Under the pieces are notes generated by a model. That model was not told the origin of the DNA, did no database searches, and worked only from the letters and a program-made list of their open reading frames with translations. This document shows, piece after piece, positions 1-5,867 of a DNA stretch of 5,867 bases. Within the stretch, counting starts at the first letter, position 1; each line of letters starts with the position of its first letter. This DNA is from Clostridia bacterium. Its GTDB lineage: Bacteria > Bacillota > Clostridia > Oscillospirales > Acutalibacteraceae. The stretch spans positions 1 through 5,867 of the forward strand of contig JAFWCS010000479.1 of assembly GCA_017534365.1 (NCBI GenBank), read 5' to 3'. The position numbers and the translations under genes are program-made.

Positions 1-906
<906 letters not shown>

Positions 907-925
907 GGTATTTGCCCTTCTTTTT

Positions 926-1990
926 TCAGATGCTGATTTCTTTTCCGCTCGCAGAGGAATCATAGATCGCCTGCATGAGCTTGGAGGTCTCCACGGCGTA
1001 GTCGATATACTGGCGGTTGTGCTCGCCCGTGCCGATGCAGCGCAGGAAATCCTTGATCTCGTTTTCATACATATCCGTCGTGCGGCAGTTGACCTTCGTC
1101 TCGGTCAGCATGCCGTTTTTGGTGCTCCAGAGGCGGAAATCGCCGCAGTAATTCAGGCGGATGCCCGCTTTGTCGCCGAGGAAGTCGATATAGGTCTCGC
1201 TCACGCCGATATTCTGCGCCCAGGCGCCGTTGAAGGTGATCGTCGGGCCGTTCGTGCGCACGAAGCCGGTCACGCTGTCGTCCACGTCGTAGGTGCCGGT
1301 CTCGACGTTGGAGGTCTCCTCGGCCCACATGCCGGTGTAGACGAAGTTTTTCATATCTACGCCCAGCTTGCTGAACGCCGCGCCGGAGGCGGTGCGCACC
1401 TTCGGATCGCCGCAGCAGAATAGGATCAGATCGAGATAATGCACGCCCCAGTCGATCAGCGCGCCGCCGCCGGAGGCCGCGAAGGTGGTGAAATCGCCGC
1501 CGAGGCCCGGGATCGAGCGGTGCGCGCGGAAGGAGGCGTAAACGTGATAGACCTCGCCCAGCTCGCCCGCCGCGATCAGTTCACGGATCTTTTCGACGTA
1601 GGTGTTGAAGCGGTTGCAAACGCCGATATTCAGGAGCTTGCCGGTCTCGTGCGCGGCCTTCTGCATCTCGAGCGCTTCGCTGAGAATCCGCGCCGCCGGC
1701 TTCTCGCACATGACGTGCTTGCCCGCGCGCAGGAAATCGATCGCGATGATCGAATGAAAGTCGTTGTGGGTGCAGACGGAAACAGCGTCCAGCTCCGGAT
1801 CGTTGAGGAACTCGTGATAATCCACGACCGCCTTGCCGCAGCCGTATTTCTCGACGCAGGCCTGCGCCTTCTCGGGGATCAGATCGCAGAAATACCTGAT
1901 CTCCGCCATGCCGCTCTTGAGATAAGCGGGGATGTGCGCGGCATTGGCGATGTTGCCGCAGCCGATGATCGCCACGTTGTATTTTTTCAT
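926..1990 (-). CDS. Gfo/Idh/MocA-family NAD(P)-dependent oxidoreductase
   Basis: A 354-aa cytoplasmic dehydrogenase of the glucose-fructose oxidoreductase / inositol dehydrogenase family (COG0673). These enzymes oxidise or reduce one hydroxyl of a sugar, cyclitol or glycoside using a nicotinamide cofactor. The N-terminal Rossmann fold begins VAIIGCGNIA, with the GxGxxA-type cofactor loop at residues 10-15. The family EKP motif is at 96-98, with Lys97 the expected catalytic lysine. The C-terminal domain carries GGGALIDWGVHYLDL (174-188), with Asp180 and His184 matching the conserved catalytic D-x3-H. Length is typical. ATG at 1990-1988 is preferred: GGAGG (2002-1998) sits 7 nt upstream, whereas the only in-frame extension would use a TTG at 2017 with no ribosome site, close to the predicted transcription start. 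It is the first gene of the leftward unit and is divergent from two sugar isomerase-like genes. The substrate is not predictable from sequence alone. Confidence 0.92.
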   Translation of the reverse strand: MKKYNVAIIGCGNIANAAHIPAYLKSGMAEIRYFCDLIPEKAQACVEKYGCGKAVVDYHEFLNDPELDAVSVCTHNDFHSIIAIDFLRAGKHVMCEKPAARILSEALEMQKAAHETGKLLNIGVCNRFNTYVEKIRELIAAGELGEVYHVYASFRAHRSIPGLGGDFTTFAASGGGALIDWGVHYLDLILFCCGDPKVRTASGAAFSKLGVDMKNFVYTGMWAEETSNVETGTYDVDDSVTGFVRTNGPTITFNGAWAQNIGVSETYIDFLGDKAGIRLNYCGDFRLWSTKNGMLTETKVNCRTTDMYENEIKDFLRCIGTGEHNRQYIDYAVETSKLMQAIYDSSASGKEISI

Positions 1991-1997
1991 AAAAACA

Positions 1998-2002
1998 CCT
2001 CC
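1998..2002 (-). promoter_or_regulatory. Ribosome binding site fixing the oxidoreductase start
   Basis: GGAGG reads on the minus strand 7 nt before the ATG at 1990. It decides between this ATG and an upstream in-frame TTG (2017), which has no comparable site and would add only nine residues. Confidence 0.8.
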
Positions 2003-2016
2003 GAAGAAAGGATACA

Positions 2017-2036
2017 ACTATATTCTGGTTTATAGT
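2017..2036. promoter_or_regulatory. Candidate operator palindrome over the leftward promoter
   Basis: A perfect inverted repeat, ACTATA-N8-TATAGT, occupies 20 bp. It covers most of the predicted -10 element (2037-2032) and the expected start site (about 2025) of the leftward unit, the position where a dimeric repressor would block transcription. The arms are AT-only apart from one C and one G, so chance occurrence in an AT-rich spacer is quite possible. No regulator gene is in the window to pair it with. Confidence 0.3.
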
Positions 2037-2060
2037 AATACAAAAACTGGAAAAAGTAAA
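2032..2060 (-). promoter_or_regulatory. Predicted sigma-A promoter of the leftward operon
   Basis: On the minus strand, TTTACT (2060-2055) and TACTAT (2037-2032) are separated by exactly 17 nt. Each matches the sigma-A consensus at 4 of 6 positions. The implied transcript starts near 2025, giving an untranslated leader of about 35 nt before the oxidoreductase ATG. The region is AT-rich and no better pair is visible upstream of this gene. The match is moderate, so the promoter may depend on an activator or be weak. Confidence 0.55.
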
Positions 2061-2079
2061 GGTTTATTTGTGAAAAATC

Positions 2080-2108
2080 TTGAAAAACGCGCCGCAGTCT
2101 GTTATGAT
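2080..2108 (+). promoter_or_regulatory. Predicted sigma-A promoter of the rightward sugar operon
   Basis: TTGAAA (2080-2085) and TATGAT (2103-2108) are separated by exactly 17 nt; each hexamer differs from the sigma-A consensus at one position. Transcription would start near 2115, giving a leader of about 27 nt that contains GGAGG (2129-2133), 8 nt before the ATG at 2142. This is the strongest promoter in the window. Its -35 lies 20 bp from the -35 of the leftward promoter, so the two are back to back and could share regulation. Confidence 0.72.
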
Positions 2109-2141
2109 ATGGTCAGAATTCAACAACCGGAGGTATAGAGT

Positions 2142-2984
2142 ATGGGCAGATTTCCGATCGGCGTGATCATCGACAGCTTCCGTCTTCCGATCCCAGAGGC
2201 GGTCCGGAAAGCGGCGGAGGTCGGCGCGCAGGGCATTCAGGTCTATGCCACGCGCGGCGACATGGCGCCGGAAAACATGACGCGGCAGAAAATCAGCGAT
2301 TTCAAGGCGCTCGTGGCGGACAACGGCCTTGTGATCTCCGCGCTCTGCGGCGATCTGGGCGGCGGCTTCGGCAACGCGGAGGAAAACGGATGGCGCATTG
2401 AGAAATCCAAACGCATCATCGACCTTGCCAAGGAGCTCGGCACCGACGTTGTGACGACCCACATCGGCGTCGTGCCACAGGAGAAATCCCACCCGCGCTA
2501 CGGCGTGATGCAGGAGGCCTGCTTCGAGCTTGCCCGCTACGCGGACAGCGTGCAGGCGCATTTCGCCATCGAGACCGGCCCGGAGACCTCGGCCGTGCTC
2601 AAGGAATTCCTTGACGCGCTCGGCTCCACGGGCGTCGGCGTCAACCTCGACCCTGCGAACCTCGTCATGGTCACGGGCGACGACCCGGCCGGCGCGGTGC
2701 GCAATCTGAAAGATTATATCGTCCACACCCACGCAAAGGACGGCAAACAGATTTTTTATAAAGATCCCGAGATCGTCTACGGCATCAAAAAGGATCCCCT
2801 CGTCACGGGCGAATCCTTCATCGAGGTGCCGCTCGGCGAGGGCTGCGTGCCGTGGGAACGCTATCTCGCCGCGCTCGAGGAGATCGGCTATCACGGTTTC
2901 CTGACCATCGAGCGCGAGGTCGGCGACGACCCGGCGCGGGATATCCGCATCGCCGTGGACTTCCTGAGAAAGCAGGGGTGCTGA
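2142..2984 (+). CDS. Sugar phosphate isomerase/epimerase-like TIM-barrel protein (first of two)
   Basis: A 280-aa cytoplasmic protein of the xylose-isomerase-like TIM-barrel superfamily (AP_endonuc_2; COG1082). Members use a divalent metal to isomerise, epimerise, dehydrate or cleave sugars, keto-inositols and keto-glycosides. Likely metal or substrate ligands on successive barrel strands are His107 (TTHIG), Glu144 (AIETG), Asp170 (NLDPANL), His195 and His197 (VHTHAKD), and Glu257 (TIERE). The sequence LGEGCVPW (231-238) is the usual loop before the last helix, and the protein ends at a normal length. The ATG follows GGAGG by 8 nt and the predicted promoter by a short leader. It is first of a three-gene unit, with a second member of the same fold starting 2 nt after its stop, and faces the Gfo/Idh gene divergently. 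The family label is secure; the exact reaction and substrate are unknown. IolE- or IolH-like inositol enzymes and keto-glycoside-acting proteins share the fold. Confidence 0.88.
   Translation: MGRFPIGVIIDSFRLPIPEAVRKAAEVGAQGIQVYATRGDMAPENMTRQKISDFKALVADNGLVISALCGDLGGGFGNAEENGWRIEKSKRIIDLAKELGTDVVTTHIGVVPQEKSHPRYGVMQEACFELARYADSVQAHFAIETGPETSAVLKEFLDALGSTGVGVNLDPANLVMVTGDDPAGAVRNLKDYIVHTHAKDGKQIFYKDPEIVYGIKKDPLVTGESFIEVPLGEGCVPWERYLAALEEIGYHGFLTIEREVGDDPARDIRIAVDFLRKQGC
2974..2978 (+). promoter_or_regulatory. Ribosome binding site inside the end of the preceding gene
   Basis: AGGGG lies 8 nt before the ATG at 2987 and within the last codons of the upstream gene. It sets the start of the second TIM-barrel gene; an upstream in-frame extension would overlap the first gene by about 135 nt and is arginine-rich and without family resemblance. 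The arrangement suggests translational coupling. Confidence 0.7.
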
Positions 2985-2986
2985 CC

Positions 2987-3853
2987 ATGAAAATCGGCGT
3001 GAGCAGCTACAGCTTTCAGCAGCTGATTTCCGCCGGGGCGGAATCGCAGCTGAGCATCATGGAAAAGGCCGCGGCCATGGGCTTCGACGGCATTGAATTC
3101 ACCGATCTGCAGCCGCCGCAGGGCGTGAGCGAAGCGGGTTACGCGCAGATGCTGCGCGCGGAGAGCGACCGGCTCGGCCTGCCGATCATCAGCTACACGG
3201 TCGGCGCGAACCTGCTGTGTGACGCTGGGCTCGACGCGGAGGTCGAACGGGTCTGCCGCAAGATCGACATCGCGCAGCTGCTCGGCGTCCCCTGTCTGCG
3301 GCACGACGCCGCCTGGGGCATGCCGGAATCCAGGCGCAGCTTTTCGGGCTTTGCGCAGGCGCTGCCGACGCTGGCCGAGGGCTGCCGGCGCATCACGGCC
3401 TACGCCGCGGAAAAAGGCATCGTCACCATGGTCGAGAATCACGGCACCTTCTGCCAGGAAAGCGGCCGGCTCGAGGCGCTGGTCACCGCGGTCGGGCATC
3501 CGAATTTCGGCGTGCTGGCGGATCTGGGCAACTTCGCCTGCGCAGATGAAAACAGCGCAAACGCCGTCGGCCGTCTGGCGCCGTTCGTCAGGCACGTGCA
3601 CGCAAAGGATTTCCTGATCCGCAGCGGCAACGGCGTCGATCCGGGCAGAGGCTTCTTCCGCTCGCGCGGGGGCAACTACCTGCGCGGCACGATCGTCGGC
3701 CACGGCCGCATCCCGCTGCTGCAATGTCTGCGCATCCTCAAAAGCAGCGGCTACAGCGGCTGGTACAGCATCGAATTCGAAGGCATGGAGCCCTGCCTGG
3801 AAGGCATTGAAATCGGGCTGGAAAATCTGAAAAAACTGGAATCCATGATCTGA
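2987..3853 (+). CDS. Sugar phosphate isomerase/epimerase-like TIM-barrel protein (second of two)
   Basis: A 288-aa cytoplasmic protein of the same xylose-isomerase-like superfamily (COG1082) but clearly divergent from its neighbour. It opens MKIGVSSYSF, the usual first strand. Probable metal-site residues are His106 (LRHD), Glu150 with Asn151-His152 (VENHG), Asp179 (LADLGN), His203 and His205 (RHVHAKD) and Glu263 (SIEFE). Between the HVHAKD strand and the final one it carries a loop with GFFRSRGGNYLRG (222-234) and VGHGRIP (237-243), which I recall as a recurring signature of one Firmicutes subfamily. The first gene has LGEGCVPW in the equivalent place. It starts 2 nt after the first gene's stop and is followed 17 nt later by the hydrolase gene, so the three are co-transcribed. 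The paired barrels may act in sequence on one sugar. Reaction and substrate are unassigned. Confidence 0.88.
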   Translation: MKIGVSSYSFQQLISAGAESQLSIMEKAAAMGFDGIEFTDLQPPQGVSEAGYAQMLRAESDRLGLPIISYTVGANLLCDAGLDAEVERVCRKIDIAQLLGVPCLRHDAAWGMPESRRSFSGFAQALPTLAEGCRRITAYAAEKGIVTMVENHGTFCQESGRLEALVTAVGHPNFGVLADLGNFACADENSANAVGRLAPFVRHVHAKDFLIRSGNGVDPGRGFFRSRGGNYLRGTIVGHGRIPLLQCLRILKSSGYSGWYSIEFEGMEPCLEGIEIGLENLKKLESMI

Positions 3854-3870
3854 ACAGGAGGAATCATAGA

Positions 3871-4848
3871 ATGAAATTCAAAAATCTTGTCGCCGCTTCC
3901 GCCGCGCTGACCGGCGCTGTGGCGGGCGTCAGTTATCTGGTCTTTTACGAAGTCATGAACCGCAACGCGAAGCTCCCGCAGAAGCTCGGCTCCGTCATGG
4001 CGCCGCCCTCCGAGGACGTTGTGCCCGCGGACGAGGATCCGCGCAAGCTCTGGCTGGACGAGCAGGAATTCGAGCAATTTTCGATCAAGAACGCCGAGGG
4101 CAACACGCTCTACGGCTATCTGCTGCGCCCGGAGACCCCGTCGGATATCTACGTCTTCTGCAGCCACGGCTACCGCAGCAGCGGCAAGGGGCAGTTTGCG
4201 CTGATCGTCAAATACTATCACGATCAGGGCTACAACGTGTTTCTGGTCGATCACCGCGGTGCCGGCACGAGCGAGGGCAAATACATCGGCTTCGGCGTGC
4301 ACGAGCATAAGGACAGCCTGCTCTGGCTGGACTTCATGAATGAGACCTTCGGCCCGGATATCCAGATCATCCTGCACGGCATTTCCCTCGGCTGCGCCAC
4401 AGTCACGATGATGAGCGGCTGCCCGGAACTGCCGGCCAACGTGAAATTCATCATCGCGGACTGCGGCTTCACGTCCGCGCAGGCGGAATTTGAGCACAAT
4501 CTCAAGAACCTGCACGTGCCGAAGTATCCCCTGCTGCCCGTGACGGATTTCGCCAACAAGCTCTTCTCCGGCTTCAACTTCAAGGAGGCCGATCCGATCA
4601 ACTACGTCAAGAACGCCAAGGTGCCCATGCTCTTCATCCACGGCACGAAGGATGATTTCGTGCCGACCTTCATGGTGCATCAGCTCTACGGCGCCTGCGG
4701 CAGCGAATACAAGGATCTGCTGCTGGTCGAGGGCGCGGCCCACGCGGAAAGCTACGCGAAGGACAGCGCCGCCTATGAAGCGAAGATTCAGGAATTCGTG
4801 GACCGCTTCATCGACAAGCCGGCAGACAAAAGCGCGGACCCGGCGTAA
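3871..4848 (+). CDS. Membrane-anchored alpha/beta hydrolase (COG1073-like)
   Basis: A 325-aa serine hydrolase. Residues 5-26 are hydrophobic and follow MKFK, consistent with an uncleaved signal anchor that places the catalytic domain outside the membrane (inference). The hydrolase core starts near residue 70: SHG (98-100) in the oxyanion loop region, VDHRGAGTSEG (126-136), nucleophile elbow GISLG (170-174) with Ser172, acid in HGTKDDFVP with Asp261 the best candidate, and His291 in GAAHAES. The triad therefore looks complete. Order and length resemble the Bacillus YqkD / FrsA-like family of poorly characterised esterases or peptidases. AGGAGG (3856-3861) lies 9 nt before the ATG. The short tail after residue 315 is rich in Asp, Lys, Pro and Ala. 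It is third gene of the sugar unit and is followed by a strong terminator. A role in deacylating a sugar ester before uptake is possible but is a guess from context. Confidence 0.88.
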   Translation: MKFKNLVAASAALTGAVAGVSYLVFYEVMNRNAKLPQKLGSVMAPPSEDVVPADEDPRKLWLDEQEFEQFSIKNAEGNTLYGYLLRPETPSDIYVFCSHGYRSSGKGQFALIVKYYHDQGYNVFLVDHRGAGTSEGKYIGFGVHEHKDSLLWLDFMNETFGPDIQIILHGISLGCATVTMMSGCPELPANVKFIIADCGFTSAQAEFEHNLKNLHVPKYPLLPVTDFANKLFSGFNFKEADPINYVKNAKVPMLFIHGTKDDFVPTFMVHQLYGACGSEYKDLLLVEGAAHAESYAKDSAAYEAKIQEFVDRFIDKPADKSADPA

Positions 4849-4863
4849 TTCCCGCAGATCCTG

Positions 4864-4898
4864 CGCGCTGCAATCCGGCTTTTGCAGCGCGTTTTCTT
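4864..4898 (+). terminator. Rho-independent terminator of the rightward sugar operon
   Basis: CGCGCTGCAA (4864-4873) and TTGCAGCGCG (4882-4891) form a perfect 10-bp GC-rich stem with an 8-nt loop, followed at once by TTTTCTT. It starts 15 nt after the hydrolase stop codon and separates the sugar unit from the ABC transporter genes. The opposite strand has only an interrupted T run beyond the stem, so activity is expected mainly for rightward transcripts. Confidence 0.93.
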
Positions 4899-4929
4899 AT
4901 AAAAAAACTGAAAACAACGAGGTGATCTC

Positions 4930-5643
4930 ATGCTGGAGATCCGGCATCTGACAAAGTCCTACGGCAACAAGGTCGCGGTCGACGACCTGTCGCTTTCGAT
5001 CGAACCGGGCGATATCTACGGCTTCATCGGCCACAACGGCGCGGGCAAAACCACCACGATCAAGGCCTGCTGCGGCATTCTCGGCTTTGACGCGGGCGAG
5101 ATCCTGATCGGCGGGCATTCCATGCGGGAGGAACCGATGGAATGCAAAAAAATGCTGGCCTATATCCCGGACGAGCCGGTGCTCTATGACTTTCTGACCG
5201 GGCGGCAGTATCTGGATTTTGTCGCGGACGTCTATGGCATCCCGAAGGACAAACGCGACGAAAAGATCCGCGCCGGCGCGCAGGCTTTTGAGATCCAGGG
5301 CGCGCTGGCCGACACGATTGACGGCTACTCCCACGGCATGAAACAGAAGCTCTCGATCATCGCGGCGCTCCTGCACGATCCGAAGCTGATGATCCTCGAC
5401 GAGCCGTTCGTCGGGCTGGATCCCAAGGCGGCGCATACGCTCAAGCAGATCATGGCGCTGCTGTGCGCCGAGGGCGGCGCGATCTTCTTCTCGACCCACG
5501 TGCTGGAAGTGGCTGAAAAGCTCTGCAACAAGATTGCCATTCTCAAGGAAGGCAAGCTGATCGTCAGCGGCAACACTGCCGACGTGATCGGCGACGCTTC
5601 GCTCGAGGATGTGTTCCTGGAAGAGGAGACGGATCATGTTTAA
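4930..5643 (+). CDS. ABC transporter ATP-binding protein (ABC-2 / exporter type)
   Basis: A 237-aa cytoplasmic ATPase subunit that would drive a membrane permease, most likely an exporter; the substrate is unknown. Motifs in order: A-loop Tyr11, Walker A GHNGAGKTT (34-42), a Q-loop region reading AYIPDEPVLYDFLTG (77-91), signature YSHGMKQK (133-140), Walker B LMILDEP (153-159) with Glu158 the catalytic base, D-loop GLDP (162-165), and switch His190 in STHVLE. The signature departs from LSGGQ, and Asp81/Glu82 lie where a Q-loop glutamine is expected. Both features recur, as I recall, in Firmicutes ABC-2 ATPases of the CcmA-like COG1131 group, so it should be active. ATG at 4930 follows GAGGTG (4919-4924). 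Its last 8 bp overlap the permease start, a coupled gene pair. No convincing promoter is visible between the upstream terminator and the start; a TATAAA at 4898-4903 lacks a -35 partner. Confidence 0.93.
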   Translation: MLEIRHLTKSYGNKVAVDDLSLSIEPGDIYGFIGHNGAGKTTTIKACCGILGFDAGEILIGGHSMREEPMECKKMLAYIPDEPVLYDFLTGRQYLDFVADVYGIPKDKRDEKIRAGAQAFEIQGALADTIDGYSHGMKQKLSIIAALLHDPKLMILDEPFVGLDPKAAHTLKQIMALLCAEGGAIFFSTHVLEVAEKLCNKIAILKEGKLIVSGNTADVIGDASLEDVFLEEETDHV

Positions 5644-5867
5644 GACGCTGCTGAAGATCAACCTCAAGGCGATGTTCAGCACGATGTTCCGGCGCAAAAA
5701 CGCAAAGCCCGGCGCCTCCGGCGGGCGGAAGGCCGGTCGCCTCGTGCTGATCGCGCTGCTCGCCGTCTACGCGGTTGCGATGATGATGTTTTCCATCGGC
5801 TCCGTCTTCGCTGCGCTGATCATGCAGCCGGACGGCACGATCGTGAGCGCGCGGTATTATTTCGCGC
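5636..5867 (+). CDS. ABC transporter permease, N-terminal fragment
   Basis: The first 77 codons of a membrane protein cut by the right edge. It starts MFKTLLKINLKAMF, an amphipathic stretch, followed by a basic, glycine-rich segment around 19-35 (RRKNAKPGASGGRKAGR), and then a long hydrophobic run at about 36-62 that is probably the first membrane helix. The basic flank suggests a cytoplasmic N-terminus. The ATG lies inside the ATPase gene with an 8-bp overlap in another frame, and GAGGAG (5623-5628) sits 7 nt upstream. Position and layout make it the permease partner of that ATPase, resembling the large ABC-2-like permeases of Clostridia. The family cannot be fixed from so short a fragment. 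Confidence 0.8.
   Translation, partial: MFKTLLKINLKAMFSTMFRRKNAKPGASGGRKAGRLVLIALLAVYAVAMMMFSIGSVFAALIMQPDGTIVSARYYFA

Noticed and set aside
1991..2141. A small gene or structured RNA in the divergent spacer
   Set aside because: The gap is about 150 nt, AT-rich and filled by two back-to-back promoters and ribosome sites. No separate start with a ribosome site and no stable GC hairpin is visible.
2064..2894. Long minus-strand open frame (276 codons) opposite the first TIM-barrel gene
   Set aside because: It lies antisense to a gene with clear family motifs, a promoter and a ribosome site. Its product is rich in Arg, Ala, Asp and His without recognisable motifs, which is typical of the antisense frame of GC-rich coding DNA.
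3751..4743. Long minus-strand open frame (330 codons) opposite the hydrolase gene
   Set aside because: The plus strand encodes a complete alpha/beta hydrolase here. The opposite frame would also run through the end of the second barrel gene and has no ribosome site or family resemblance that I can see.
4898..4903. TATAAA as a -10 element for the ABC genes
   Set aside because: The position 17 nt upstream falls in the terminator loop and reads nothing like a -35 hexamer; TTGCAG at 4882 is only about 10 nt away. The TA-rich run is more simply the terminator tail.
4897..5697. Minus-strand open frame (266 codons) opposite the ABC ATPase
   Set aside because: It is antisense to a gene with all ABC motifs. 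Its existence is explained by third-position GC bias.

Overview
The window looks like chromosomal DNA from a GC-rich Gram-positive anaerobe of the Clostridia, perhaps the Oscillospirales (inference). Three things point that way. Nearly every gene has a strong GGAGG-type ribosome binding site 7-9 nt before ATG. The methionyl-tRNA synthetase N-terminus has the Firmicutes-like form around its HIGH motif. Coding DNA is GC-rich, while the one long intergenic gap is AT-rich. I see no mobile element, CRISPR array, tRNA or rRNA.

Layout: a divergent promoter region (about 1991-2141) separates two transcription units. Leftward (minus strand): a Gfo/Idh/MocA-family NAD(P)-dependent oxidoreductase (926-1990), glucosamine-6-phosphate deaminase nagB (181-906), and the 5' end of metG (1-164, cut by the window edge). 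Gaps are only 19 and 16 nt with no terminator, so these probably form one operon. Rightward: two TIM-barrel 'sugar phosphate isomerase/epimerase' proteins (2142-2984 and 2987-3853, 2 nt apart) and a membrane-anchored alpha/beta hydrolase (3871-4848), closed by a strong intrinsic terminator (4864-4898). After it, also on the plus strand, lies an ABC exporter pair: an ATPase (4930-5643) overlapping by 8 bp the start of a membrane permease (5636 to the right edge).

How they fit together: the oxidoreductase, two xylose-isomerase-like barrels and NagB, arranged head to head, look like a cytoplasmic carbohydrate catabolic locus. Such a locus could oxidise, epimerise or cleave an unusual sugar or glycoside and feed the product, or an amino sugar, into glycolysis through fructose-6-phosphate. 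The actual substrate cannot be read from the sequence, and no transporter, glycosidase or regulator gene is in the window. The ABC pair is probably unrelated.

Most worth a second look: an apparent 1-nt deletion early in metG, the head-to-head sugar-enzyme arrangement with a candidate operator over the leftward promoter, and the placement of metG behind sugar genes. I found no clear evidence of a wholly new kind of system.
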